A program made the translations under genes and the position numbers. Positions 15,996 to 24,662 of a stretch of 40,233 nucleotides of DNA are shown in pieces. The stretch spans positions 1-40,233 of the forward strand of contig LNZM01000022.1 of assembly GCA_002007295.1 (NCBI GenBank), in the 5' to 3' direction. This DNA is from Candidatus Epulonipiscioides saccharophilum (lineage in GTDB: Bacteria > Bacillota > Clostridia > Lachnospirales > Cellulosilyticaceae). The notes under the pieces are model-generated. The model was given only the letters and a program-made list of their open reading frames with translations, did no database searches and was not told the origin of the DNA. The stretch's first letter is position 1; each line of letters opens with the position of its first letter.

Positions 15996-17069
15996 ATGAA
16001 AAAATTAGTCAATCAAGTTAATTCTAAACTTATCAATCCGGCCAAAGAAAAGGTTGTCGATCCAATTAACTTAAGAATAAAAAAACAAAATAAATCCATG
16101 CAAAGATTTATTTATGCAAGTTTAACTATAGGTTTCGTTTATATTTTATTAATACTTGGAATGCTAACTGGCCTAATAGATAGCTATCTTAGCGGAATTA
16201 TTGTATCCATTATGATAAATATAATTATGGCCGTTTCTTTAGCTTTAGTAACCGGTTATCTCGGCGAATTAGTTCTCGGCCATGCAGGATTTATGGCCGT
16301 TGGTGCGTATACAGCAGCAATTTTGACGATGCAATTAAATTTACCGATGATAATCGAGTTTCCTATTGCTATAATTTGTGGTGGGCTCTTATCTTCTTTG
16401 GTCGGTATAATAATCGGCATCCCTGCTCTTCGGCTAAGAGGAGATTATCTCGGCATAATTACATTGGGCTTTGGAGAAATAATCCGAATCATTTTAAATA
16501 ATCTAGACATAACCAATGGGGCCAGAGGGTTATCCGGAATACCGCATTACAGTAACTTTAGTGTTACGTTTTTTGTAACAATAATCGTTATCGTAATATT
16601 ATATAAATTAATTTCATCCAAAACTGGCCGTGCTATAGTAGCGATTAGGGATAATGAGATAGCGACAGACTGCATAGGAATATCAACATTTTTTTATAAA
16701 ACCTTAGCTTTTTCATGCGCTGCTTTTTTTGCTGGGGTGGCCGGTGGATTATATGCACATTATCACACAGTATTAAATCCTGTAAGTTTTGGCTTTATGC
16801 AATCCATAGAAGTTTTAATTATCGTGGTTTTAGGTGGGATGGGAAATTTATTTGGCACAATAATTGCTGCTGTAATTTTAGGTATCCTAAATGAATTGCT
16901 ACGCTCATTTAGCGAATATAGGATGATTATGTATTCGTTAATTTTAATTATAATGATGATATGCAAAGCTAAAGGGATTACATTAGCTATAATCAAAAGT
17001 AAATTTGCGAATAGATCGCCGAAAAAATCTAAAGGAGGAAAATCCGATGCTAGAAGTTTCAAAAATTAG
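15996..17069 (+). CDS. livM: Branched-chain amino acid ABC transporter permease
   Basis: A 357-aa membrane permease. A hydrophilic N-terminal extension of about 40 residues, rich in Lys, precedes the membrane core. Landmarks are GYLGELVLGHAGFMAVGAYTA, GIPALRLRGDYLGIITLGFG, the coupling loop IVAIRDNEIATDCIGISTFF and VVLGGMGNLFGTI near the C-terminus. It starts 15 bp after livH behind AAAGGAGG, and its end overlaps livG by 23 bp, implying translational coupling. Confidence 0.93.
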   Translation: MKKLVNQVNSKLINPAKEKVVDPINLRIKKQNKSMQRFIYASLTIGFVYILLILGMLTGLIDSYLSGIIVSIMINIIMAVSLALVTGYLGELVLGHAGFMAVGAYTAAILTMQLNLPMIIEFPIAIICGGLLSSLVGIIIGIPALRLRGDYLGIITLGFGEIIRIILNNLDITNGARGLSGIPHYSNFSVTFFVTIIVIVILYKLISSKTGRAIVAIRDNEIATDCIGISTFFYKTLAFSCAAFFAGVAGGLYAHYHTVLNPVSFGFMQSIEVLIIVVLGGMGNLFGTIIAAVILGILNELLRSFSEYRMIMYSLILIIMMICKAKGITLAIIKSKFANRSPKKSKGGKSDARSFKN

Positions 17070-17799
17070 TGTAACATTTGGAGGAATAAAACCTGTAGAT
17101 GAATTCGATTTAAAACTAAATAAAGGTGAATTAGTCGGATTAATCGGCCCAAACGGTGCTGGCAAAACAACAGTATTCAATCTTTTAACCGGTGTATACA
17201 CTCCCAGTCATGGCACTATAAAGCTAGATGGCAAAAATTTAACTCGTTTAAAACCTCATCAAATTGTAAAAAAGGGAATTACCCGAACATTTCAGAACAT
17301 CAGACTATTTAAATCTATGACGGTAATAGAAAATGTTAAAGTGGCCTTTAATAATCAACTACACTATAGCCTATATGATCGGATATTTAATACAGTCAAG
17401 TATAATAAGCAAGAAAAATGGCTACATAAAGAAGCAATGTCACTTTTAAAAATTTTTGATTTAGACAATGAAGCAAATGAATTAAGTACAAATTTACCAT
17501 ATGGAAAACAAAGAAAATTAGAAATTGCTAGAGCCTTAGCATGTAAGCCTAAAATACTGTTATTAGATGAACCAGCAGCCGGAATGAATCCGAATGAAAC
17601 CAATGAGCTTATGGAAACTATTCGGCTAATCCGAAACAAGTTCGATATAACTATTTTATTAATAGAACATGATATGCGCTTAGTTATGGCCATTTGTGAA
17701 CGGTTAGTAGTAATTGAATATGGCAAAATTATAGCCGAAGGTACGCCAGAAGAAATTAGTAAAAATCTGAAAGTAATCGCAGCATATTTAGGCGAATAA
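17047..17799 (+). CDS. livG: Branched-chain amino acid ABC transporter ATP-binding protein
   Basis: A 250-aa cytoplasmic ATPase. Walker A is GPNGAGKTT (residues 34-42) and Walker B is ILLLDEPAAGMNP. The signature loop is the LivG-type variant LPYGKQRKLEIARALA, followed by the switch region LLIEHDMRLVM. I chose the ATG at 17047 because TAAAGGAGG precedes it by about eight bases; a longer in-frame reading from 17005 lies within livM and has no such site. It works as a heterodimer with LivF. Confidence 0.93.
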   Translation: MLEVSKISVTFGGIKPVDEFDLKLNKGELVGLIGPNGAGKTTVFNLLTGVYTPSHGTIKLDGKNLTRLKPHQIVKKGITRTFQNIRLFKSMTVIENVKVAFNNQLHYSLYDRIFNTVKYNKQEKWLHKEAMSLLKIFDLDNEANELSTNLPYGKQRKLEIARALACKPKILLLDEPAAGMNPNETNELMETIRLIRNKFDITILLIEHDMRLVMAICERLVVIEYGKIIAEGTPEEISKNLKVIAAYLGE

Positions 17800-17812
17800 A
17801 GGAGGTGTTATT

Positions 17813-18517
17813 ATGTTAAAAGTTGAAAACATGAATGTATATTACGACAATATTCAGGCATTAAAAGACATAACTTTCGAAGTTGGAAAAGGTGAGATCG
17901 TAACGTTAATCGGAGCCAATGGATCCGGAAAAACTACTATACTTCAGGCTATAAGTGGTATGGTTACACCAAGATCCGGAAATATATTGTTTGCAAATCA
18001 GAGCGTAATAAATAAACCGTCTAATGAACTGTTATCATTAGGTCTTGCTCATGTACCAGAAGGTCGGCGAGTATTTTCGAAAATGACCGTAGAAGAGAAC
18101 TTAGAATTAGGGGCCTATATCATTAAAGATAAAGATCAGATAGCAGAGGACAAGAAAAAAATGTTCATACAATTCCCAAGGCTTTTTGAACGAAGAAGGC
18201 AATTAGCTGGAACGATGAGTGGTGGAGAACAGCAAATGTTAGCCATGGCTCGAGCATTGATGTCTAGGCCATCCATAATGATTATGGATGAACCGTCTAT
18301 GGGACTATCCCCCGTTTTAGTGCAAGAAATATTCAACATAATATTTGAAATTAATATGGAAGGAACCACAATTTTGTTAGTAGAACAAAATGCGAAAAAG
18401 GCTCTTCAAATAGCTAATCGAGGTTATGTACTAGAAACAGGAAAAATTGTTTTAACCGGAACTGGTAAAGCACTTTTAAAAGATGAAAATGTGAAAAAAG
18501 CTTATTTAGGTGGTTAA
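17813..18517 (+). CDS. livF: Branched-chain amino acid ABC transporter ATP-binding protein
   Basis: A 234-aa ATPase. Walker A is GANGSGKTT (34-42), the signature MSGGEQQMLAMARAL, Walker B IMIMDEPSMGLSP, followed by LLVEQNAKKAL. It carries the typical LivF phrase AHVPEGRRVFSKMTVEENLELGA. It lies 13 bp after livG behind AAAGGAGGTG and is the last gene of the operon. No clear terminator follows before a GC-rich repeat block. Confidence 0.93.
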   Translation: MLKVENMNVYYDNIQALKDITFEVGKGEIVTLIGANGSGKTTILQAISGMVTPRSGNILFANQSVINKPSNELLSLGLAHVPEGRRVFSKMTVEENLELGAYIIKDKDQIAEDKKKMFIQFPRLFERRRQLAGTMSGGEQQMLAMARALMSRPSIMIMDEPSMGLSPVLVQEIFNIIFEINMEGTTILLVEQNAKKALQIANRGYVLETGKIVLTGTGKALLKDENVKKAYLGG

Positions 18518-18539
18518 GCCGAGACTTTTTTAAACGAAG

Positions 18540-18806
18540 TCACACATTCTCCCCCCCTACCCCCTCTCCCGGAGGGGGGTCCCACTTCCCTTGAAACTAG
18601 TGGAAACTTAAAGGCACGCTTTCTCCCTCCCGGAGTGAGGCACCACTTCCCCCGCAATGTTGTGAAGACGGAGGGGGCACCGCTTCCCCACAATTTTGCG
18701 AAGACGGAAGGGGCACCGCTTCCCCACAATTTTGCGAAGACGGAAGGGGCACCGCTTCCCCACAATTTTGTGACAGCTCCACTTCCAGGCATACATGGGA
18801 ACTTAA
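18540..18806. repeat. GC-rich repeat block with three tandem 36-bp units
   Basis: A markedly GC-rich island for this genome. Three 36-bp units starting 'gaagacgg(a/g)ggggcaccg' lie at 18664-18699, 18700-18735 and 18736-18771, with a more diverged copy just before (from about 18638). The surrounding words (ctccctcccgg, attttgtgacagctcc, catacatgggaacttaag) belong to the dispersed hairpin family. Open frames on both strands here only reflect the repeat periodicity, as 36 is divisible by three. Confidence 0.85.
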
Positions 18807-18832
18807 GCAAATTAACTATTATTACCACCAAC

Positions 18833-19474
18833 TTAGAATTTAACGCCATTTTCCATTAAAATCTTGCGTACTTCTTTAATCTCGGCCAAAGTTTCTTCTT
18901 GCGAATCTACTTCAGGTGGCAAATGCTCCGGTAAAATTTCTTCCAATTCTTTGCCAAATCTATAAACAACCATTCCAGCATGACAATCATGGCCATATCC
19001 ACAAGTATAGCATGAATTATAGGAATTAACTTGCATCTTAGCAATTGTTTTAATATTGCTAAAATTAAACGAATGTTCTATAACTCCTACTACTGGATCA
19101 TGCATATCTCTTTTATAGCAAGTTGTAATTATAACACCTAATTTATCTTTCAATGCAAAATCACTTCTATGTCTAAATGAAAAAGTTCGTTCCAAACATG
19201 CATGGGCTAGAGCATTTATGGTACCAAAATAGTTTGGAGCGCCGAAAATAATTAGGTCAGCATCTTTCATTTTTTCGCCGATTTCGTTCCAGTCATCTTT
19301 AACTTTACAAGTATTGTCTGCAGCACATGCGGTACAGGCTATACAACCTTGAATCTTTTTTCCGGCCAAAGAAATAATCTCTACATCTTCTTTGCAATCT
19401 CGCAAAAGTTCTGTTATAGCTTGATGAGTCATTCTTCCTTTTCTAGGACTTCCACTTATAGCTAATATTTTCAT
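18833..19474 (-). CDS. Iron-sulfur flavoprotein / NADPH-dependent FMN reductase family protein
   Basis: A 213-aa cytoplasmic redox protein with a flavodoxin-like fold. The FMN phosphate loop is SGSPRKGRMTHQ (residues 7-18). A Cys cluster, CIACTACAADNTC (about 44-56), is the compact motif that binds a [4Fe-4S] cluster in Isf-type flavoproteins. FGAPNYFGTINALA is the second FMN-contact motif. A further Cys group (CYTCGYGHDC, about 156-165) is present. Electron partners are unknown; such proteins often pair with ferredoxin in anaerobes. The start has TTGGAGG eight bases upstream. It is convergent with livF. Confidence 0.82.
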   Translation of the reverse strand: MKILAISGSPRKGRMTHQAITELLRDCKEDVEIISLAGKKIQGCIACTACAADNTCKVKDDWNEIGEKMKDADLIIFGAPNYFGTINALAHACLERTFSFRHRSDFALKDKLGVIITTCYKRDMHDPVVGVIEHSFNFSNIKTIAKMQVNSYNSCYTCGYGHDCHAGMVVYRFGKELEEILPEHLPPEVDSQEETLAEIKEVRKILMENGVKF

Positions 19475-19500
19475 CGTTTTCCTCCAAATGTTTTTTTATA

Positions 19501-19600
19501 GTTAAAATAACAAAAATTGTTCTACATATTTCATTTAGGCGGTTAACCAAAGGCTCTCTTTTTAGAAGAGCTGTCAGCGAAGCTGACTGAGAGGTTGTAG
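19501..19600 (-). repeat. Hairpin element between two copies of the esterase gene tail
   Basis: 19501-19531 (gttaaaataacaaaaattg and onward) repeats 19600-19630, the last codons and stop of the esterase gene, with one mismatch in 31. Between the two copies is a complete-looking hairpin element (about 19540-19597: ggctctctttttagaagagc, gtcagcgaagctgac, tgagaggtt). On the minus strand the element starts five bases after the true stop codon. Confidence 0.8.
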
Positions 19601-20386
19601 TTAAAATAATAAAAATTGTTCTACATATTTAGACCAGGATCGTTCCGAATGGGTGTCGCCGACACCAACATTAAGATCAATGTTTTCAATAGGCACGCCC
19701 AACTCCAATAACGTCCGAACATATTTTATCGTATCGTTTACATAAATTTGTGCTAACTCTAGCTCATTGGCCAAATGACCTTCTTCTGTACCGACATGGA
19801 CAAAATATTTCATATGCTTATTCGCTTTATTGGTTTTTAAATAATCTATAAATTCATTGTTTTTATACACCCACGATGCTATAGAAAAAACTCCGACTTT
19901 TACAAATTTATCCGGATATTTCGATACAATAAATGCTGTAACTAATCCGCCCATCGAACTTCCGATTATAGAGGCTTCGGCCGTCCGATATTTACTTGCT
20001 ATAAAGGGCATCAATTTTTCTACAAAAAATTCAGCATATTCGAATGCTTTTCCGCCTATCTCTTCATCACCGAATTTTATCGAACTGCTTTGCTTAAACG
20101 GTAGGTATTCTATGGCCCGTTCTTCTTCTGCATTGTCCATGGCCACTATTATATATCCTTCACTCTTTCCTTCTGCTTCTATTCTTGTTACCGTGTCTAA
20201 TACTTCCCAGCTTCCAGTTCCAAAGGGACCTGAACCATAGAATACCGCTTTGCCATCATGAAAGTATACTACTGGATATGCTTTATCATCAATGTCATAT
20301 TTATTTGGTAAATATACTCTTATCTTTCTGGTTATATTTTTTTTCAAATATGGTGTTTCTAAAATATGTTCTTCTATTTTCCACAT
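19601..20386 (-). CDS. Putative esterase, alpha/beta hydrolase (Fes/YieL-like)
   Basis: A 261-aa cytoplasmic hydrolase of the esterase-D/enterochelin-esterase type. Visible elements are the early strand VVYFHDGKAVFYGSG (oxyanion region), IIVAMDNAEEERAIEYLPF (typical 'D-N-x-x-x-R-x-x-E-Y' stretch) and the nucleophile elbow GSSMGG (Ser at about residue 144). A late GVGDTHSERSW carries the probable catalytic His; the acid is not certain. Relatives act on acyl, feruloyl or acetyl esters of polysaccharides or on siderophores, so a role in removing ester groups from glycans is possible but inferred. The start has GGAGAAAAAAAT ahead of the ATG. Confidence 0.78.
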   Translation of the reverse strand: MWKIEEHILETPYLKKNITRKIRVYLPNKYDIDDKAYPVVYFHDGKAVFYGSGPFGTGSWEVLDTVTRIEAEGKSEGYIIVAMDNAEEERAIEYLPFKQSSSIKFGDEEIGGKAFEYAEFFVEKLMPFIASKYRTAEASIIGSSMGGLVTAFIVSKYPDKFVKVGVFSIASWVYKNNEFIDYLKTNKANKHMKYFVHVGTEEGHLANELELAQIYVNDTIKYVRTLLELGVPIENIDLNVGVGDTHSERSWSKYVEQFLLF

Positions 20387-20913
20387 ATTTTTTTCTCCTT
20401 TCTATATAATTTAGATAAATTTTACAATAAAATAGCTTTTTTTGCAAGGGGCATAAATTTTTTATAAGCTTTATGCTTAATCAATTCACCAATTTTCTTT
20501 TATTTGCAATTTTTACTTTATAAAACGTCTTATTATTTTTTGCAAAATATTAAATTTTAGTCGTATTTCTTTAATACTGAACATAATATAGTTAGAGTTC
20601 ATCTTTAGTCGATATAATTTATTTAAATATTTGCAATTTTAATTCTTTGAAATATCTTATTTTTCATAATTTTATATTTCAACTTGAATTAGTCTTATCA
20701 AAAAAAATGTAAAAGCTGACGGTATGTACTAAATTCACTTCGTATTTTTTTAAAATAATGCCTAATATTTTAATCATAAAATATGATTTACGATACTATA
20801 ATAACTATAGAGAGTATCAAATATAATTTTAATTAATAATCAAATTCCTAATGAGTCATTTTATAACATTAGATAATATAAATTTAATAAAATTATAGAA
20901 GGGAGAATTAACC
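20387..20913. other. AT-rich divergent intergenic region
   Basis: Separates the esterase (minus) from the ABC ATPase (plus). No gene is seen. There is a GCATAAA/TTTATGC inverted repeat near 20451-20475 and a TATAAT at 20797-20802 that could be a -10 for the plus-strand gene, without a convincing -35. Confidence 0.4.
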
Positions 20914-21654
20914 ATGTTAAATAATAAGGTAAAAATCCAAGTTAGAAATTTACAAAAAAGTTTTGGGAAAACAGAAGTTTTAAAAGATATGAGTCTTGAT
21001 ATTCATGAAGGTGAGGTAGTCGTACTAATTGGACCTTCTGGAAGCGGAAAATCAACATTTTTAAGATGTTTAAATCACTTAGAAAGTGCTACTGGCGGAA
21101 CAGTTTTTGTAAATAATGAAGAGGTTACTAGTCGACGAACAGATATAAATCAATTAAGAGAAAAAATAGGCATGGTGTTTCAACATTTTAATTTGTTTCC
21201 ACATAAAACAGTAATCGGAAATATCACAACAGCACCCATAGATTTGAAAATTCTATCCAAAGAAGAAGCCTTTGAACGAGGAATGAGCTTATTAAAGCGA
21301 GTTGGATTAGAAACCCGAAAAGATGCTTATCCATCTCAATTATCCGGTGGCCAAAAACAACGAGTAGCTATCGCTCGAGCCTTGGCTATGAATCCTGAAA
21401 TCATGTTATTCGATGAGCCAACTAGTGCGCTGGATCCAGAAATGGTTGGTGAAGTTTTGGCCGTGATGAAAGAGTTAGTATCGGATGGGATGACTATGGT
21501 TATCGTAACTCATGAAATTGGTTTTGCCCGTGAAGTAGCTGATAGAATAGTATTTATGGATAATGGCCATATTATTGAAATAGGATCTCCCGATGAAATT
21601 TTGGATAGCCCTAAAGAACGTCGTACCATAAATTTTTTAAACAAAGTTCTTTAA
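20914..21654 (+). CDS. Polar amino acid ABC transporter ATP-binding protein (GlnQ-like), orphan
   Basis: A 246-aa ATPase of the GlnQ/HisP/ArtP group. Walker A is GPSGSGKST (40-48), the Q-loop is [13 protein letters not shown], the signature [16 protein letters not shown], Walker [16 protein letters not shown], with [14 protein letters not shown] after it. Full-length and apparently intact. Normally it sits with a permease and a binding protein; neither lies here. The next gene is a sugar-type binding protein on the other strand. It must use membrane partners encoded elsewhere or be a displaced copy. The start has AGAAGGGAG eight to ten bases upstream. Confidence 0.88.
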   Translation: MLNNKVKIQVRNLQKSFGKTEVLKDMSLDIHEGEVVVLIGPSGSGKSTFLRCLNHLESATGGTVFVNNEEVTSRRTDINQLREKIGMVFQHFNLFPHKTVIGNITTAPIDLKILSKEEAFERGMSLLKRVGLETRKDAYPSQLSGGQKQRVAIARALAMNPEIMLFDEPTSALDPEMVGEVLAVMKELVSDGMTMVIVTHEIGFAREVADRIVFMDNGHIIEIGSPDEILDSPKERRTINFLNKVL

Positions 21655-21718
21655 CAATAAAAACCTCTCCAAGTTGGAGTAGTCCTAAATTTTAAGCAAA
21701 GTTCTTTAACAATAAAAA
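21635..21718 (+). repeat. Duplicated tail of the GlnQ-like gene
   Basis: The words 'caaagttctttaacaataaa' appear at 21642-21661, where they include the stop codon, and again at about 21697-21716 with similar preceding sequence (taaatttt). Between them is 'cctctccaagttggag', a fragment of the hairpin family. This is the same tail-element-tail arrangement as downstream of the esterase gene. Confidence 0.75.
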
Positions 21719-21751
21719 AACTCTCCGTCAACAAATCTGACTGAGAGTTTA
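21714..21751 (-). terminator. Terminator of the binding-protein gene (minus strand)
   Basis: AAACTCTC (21718-21725) pairs with GAGAGTTT (21743-21750), with an inner GTCA/TGAC pairing. On the minus strand the stem is followed by a T-run. The stem sequence is itself built from the hairpin-family ends. Confidence 0.7.
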
Positions 21752-21765
21752 GAGAGGTGTTGTTA

Positions 21766-23049
21766 TTAAAAATTCGACATCATTGCAACAAATGAAGCCT
21801 GAACTTGTTTATAAGCATCTTCTACTGTTTTCGGCTGTACTGTAGACCATGACAATATTGAGTTTTGCCATGTAGCCCAAACTTGATTCCATTCTAAAAC
21901 TCTTGGTCTCGGCACAGATTGCTTATATGAATTTATTGTAGCTACTATTATTTTCTTATTGGTTTCATCTATATCTGATTCTAAATAATTTTCCACGGAT
22001 ACATTTTCTAAGATTTTGCCAGTTTGATTAAATAGATCAGCAGCGTATTCTGGGTTTACTAATTCTTTTATCAGTTCTTCGGCCAATGCCATTTTTTCAG
22101 CATCTTCCTCGATTCTAGCATTTATAACTAGGCCCCATCCGCTCTGCCAATGTTTCAAAGTATCACCGTTTACTGTTACGTCAGTCAAGGCTAACACTTC
22201 CAGATCTTTTCCGGCATTTGTTTTTTCTAGCATACCAGTTGCACCCCATGGGCCGTCTATTCTAAAAGAAGCATCACCGCCGGATCTAATTTCTGATTCT
22301 ATATATCCTATGTAGGCAGCAGAATCCCACAAATCTGTTGCAGCAGCATAATGACCCTGCCAATATTTAAATAACGATGCGAACATTTTTTGTTGTTGTT
22401 CTGTCAAATCCGAGTAATCTTTAACTAAATCACTGTATAAAATTTCTTGATCATTTCTGTCTAACAAGGTTAAACCTACCGCGTTGGTAAATGCTAATCC
22501 AAACCATGGTTCGCAAACCGGAACTAACATGTCTTCATAATTTAGATTGCTGAATTCTATCGGCCCGGTTATGCTAACTTCATTTTTTTCGGCATTCGCT
22601 TTATTGGCAAATACTATTAAAGTTTCTATATTAAAAGGAAATCCTAAATAATCTTCTCCAACTTTAAAGGAAGCACCTAGACCTGATTGAAAATCCGACC
22701 AACCACCTACTTCTTCAGCCATTTCTAAGGCGTTAACTTTGGCTAATACATCATTCCTTGCAAATGAATCGACTGTGTCTGCACCTATTGCAAATACATC
22801 CGGAACATCTTCGTTTGTTACTGTAGTCATGCTAATTAATTCATAAACATCGAACGAACTCAAATTATAAATTTCTATTTCGGCATTTGGATTCTCTTCT
22901 AACACTCTTCCTATGGCCGATTCATAATATTCTTTATGTAGTGGATCCACTTGTATGCTTATGCTCACTTTCTCATCCGTGTTACTTTCTTGTGCACAAC
23001 CAACAAATAATCCTGTTAATATTAACGTTATACATCCAAATTTCTTCAT
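21766..23049 (-). CDS. Family 1 extracellular solute-binding lipoprotein (sugar ABC), orphan
   Basis: A 427-aa lipoprotein with signal and lipobox FVGC (Cys about residue 18, then AQESNTDEK). The mature part follows the maltose-binding-protein class: VSISIQVDPLHKEYYESAIG, then PDVFAIGADTVDSFARND, FPFNIETLIVFANKANAEKN, a FRIDGPWGATGM ligand-lid segment, GWGLVINARIEEDAEKMALA, and RPRVLEWNQVWATWQNS near the end. It would bind an oligosaccharide outside the cell. No sugar permease or MsmK-type ATPase is next to it, so the transporter is incomplete in this window. GTAAGGAG precedes the start. Confidence 0.83.
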   Translation of the reverse strand: MKKFGCITLILTGLFVGCAQESNTDEKVSISIQVDPLHKEYYESAIGRVLEENPNAEIEIYNLSSFDVYELISMTTVTNEDVPDVFAIGADTVDSFARNDVLAKVNALEMAEEVGGWSDFQSGLGASFKVGEDYLGFPFNIETLIVFANKANAEKNEVSITGPIEFSNLNYEDMLVPVCEPWFGLAFTNAVGLTLLDRNDQEILYSDLVKDYSDLTEQQQKMFASLFKYWQGHYAAATDLWDSAAYIGYIESEIRSGGDASFRIDGPWGATGMLEKTNAGKDLEVLALTDVTVNGDTLKHWQSGWGLVINARIEEDAEKMALAEELIKELVNPEYAADLFNQTGKILENVSVENYLESDIDETNKKIIVATINSYKQSVPRPRVLEWNQVWATWQNSILSWSTVQPKTVEDAYKQVQASFVAMMSNF

Positions 23050-23438
23050 TTATTATCTCCTTACCTCTTAAATTTTAAAAAAAATACGATGTCCTATACA
23101 TATGTACACCTCATTTAATTCCTGTACTTTTACGCTCGACTTTCAATTGTTGATAAATCAACACTAATTTGCAATTGCTTTGTTATCTTAACGCAATATT
23201 ATTATTATCTACTTAATTTTAGTATACATTCGCAAAAAATTCATGCTTAAGTTTTACTGTTCTTTCCTTATATTAGCACACTACTGCATGTTTTTCAATG
23301 CATTTATTGTTTTATTTATAAATAACTTCAGTGTTTTTATTCCTATTCTCAATCTCTCAGTCACTTCGTGACAGCCTTGCAGTATATATTAAAAATCATT
23401 TATACTAATATTACAACATAAAAAATCAGGAGGAACTT
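23050..23438. other. Divergent intergenic region with one repeat fragment
   Basis: Contains the upstream regions of the binding-protein gene (minus) and aminotransferase gene (plus). At about 23349-23374 there is a short hairpin-family fragment (aatctctcagtcacttcgtg followed by acagcc). No gene or clear promoter consensus is seen. Confidence 0.45.
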
Positions 23439-24617
23439 ATGATTTCAAAAAAAATGCAAGAATTAGTAGCCGGTAGCTCAGTTATACGAGCTATGTTTGA
23501 AGAGGGCAAATTAATGGCCCAAAAATATGGTGCAGAAAATGTATTTGATTTTAGTTTAGGTAATCCAAATACAGCGCCACCGAATACATTGATAGAAGAT
23601 ATTTGCGATATATTGAAAAATAATCAATCTATCCATGGTTATATGAACAATTCCGGATATGAACAGACTAGAGAAACTATCGCACAATCTATAAATTGCA
23701 AAGACGGTCTTAATCTAAACTTTAAAAATGTTTGCATGTGCGTAGGCGCAGCAGGTGGCCTAAATATTATCTTAAAAACCATATTAAATCCTTTAGACGA
23801 AGTTATAGTCTTCGCACCATTTTTTAGTGAGTACAAAAATTATGTAGACAATTTTGATGGTCACTTAAAAATTATTCCGGCTAATCCACCTAGCTTCATG
23901 CCAGATCTGAAAGCTTTCGAGTCGGCTATAAATAAGAATACGAAAGCAATTATAATTAATACGCCGAACAATCCTACCGGTGTCGTTTACGACGATGATA
24001 CTTTAGCCGGATTAGCCCATATATTAAATCGTAAGCAACAGGAATTTTCCCAGGATATTTATCTAATTTCCGATGAACCATATCGAGAAATCGTTTATGA
24101 TAACATTAAAGTCCCTTCCATTTTAAAATTTTACGATAACTCTTTTATTGCGTATTCTTACAGCAAATCCTTATCTTTGCCAGGTGAACGCATCGGTTAT
24201 GTTGTTGCTAACTCGGCCATGAAAGACTTGGACGAAATAATGTCTGCCCTAAATGTAGCAAACAGAATTTTAGGATTTGTAAATGCTCCGTCCTTATTTC
24301 AAAAGGTTGTTGAACGCTACGTCGATGCACCAGTTAATTTAGACTTATATAAATCTAACCGAGATATTTTATATAAGCATTTAGTTTCTTTAGGTTTTGA
24401 GATAAATAATCCGGACGGAGCATTTTATTTATTTCCTAAAAGCTTAATATCCGACGATGTAGCTTTTTGCAATGAGGCCAAAAAATTCAATTTATTATTA
24501 GTCCCGGGGAGCGCCTTTGGTTGTAAAGGATATTTTAGAATCGCCTATTGCGTAAGCCCCTCTACTGTTATTAACTCTCTTTCTTCTTTTACAAATCTTG
24601 TGGCCCATTTTAAATAA
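23439..24617 (+). CDS. PLP-dependent class I/II aminotransferase
   Basis: A 392-aa cytoplasmic fold-type I aminotransferase. Visible elements are DFSLGNPNTAPP (substrate entry), MCVGAAGGLNIIL (PLP phosphate region), IINTPNNPTGVVYDDDTL (Asn contacting PLP), YLISDEPYREIVYD (Asp and Tyr) and YSKSLSLPGERIGYV with the Schiff-base Lys (about residue 239) and the Arg of the family motif. Substrate specificity is not readable; aspartate/alanine/aromatic-type enzymes are possible. The start follows AGGAGG. A 45-bp gap with no terminator leads to the next gene, suggesting co-transcription. Confidence 0.88.
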   Translation: MISKKMQELVAGSSVIRAMFEEGKLMAQKYGAENVFDFSLGNPNTAPPNTLIEDICDILKNNQSIHGYMNNSGYEQTRETIAQSINCKDGLNLNFKNVCMCVGAAGGLNIILKTILNPLDEVIVFAPFFSEYKNYVDNFDGHLKIIPANPPSFMPDLKAFESAINKNTKAIIINTPNNPTGVVYDDDTLAGLAHILNRKQQEFSQDIYLISDEPYREIVYDNIKVPSILKFYDNSFIAYSYSKSLSLPGERIGYVVANSAMKDLDEIMSALNVANRILGFVNAPSLFQKVVERYVDAPVNLDLYKSNRDILYKHLVSLGFEINNPDGAFYLFPKSLISDDVAFCNEAKKFNLLLVPGSAFGCKGYFRIAYCVSPSTVINSLSSFTNLVAHFK

Positions 24618-24662
24618 AAAAATCCACTAAATTATTTTAACGCTAAAGGAAAGGTTAGTACA

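Noticed and set aside
18514-18859. Several overlapping open frames on both strands in the GC-rich repeat
   Set aside because: They exist only because a 36-bp unit repeats in a multiple of three; the protein repeats are the same DNA read in different frames and lack ribosome binding sites.
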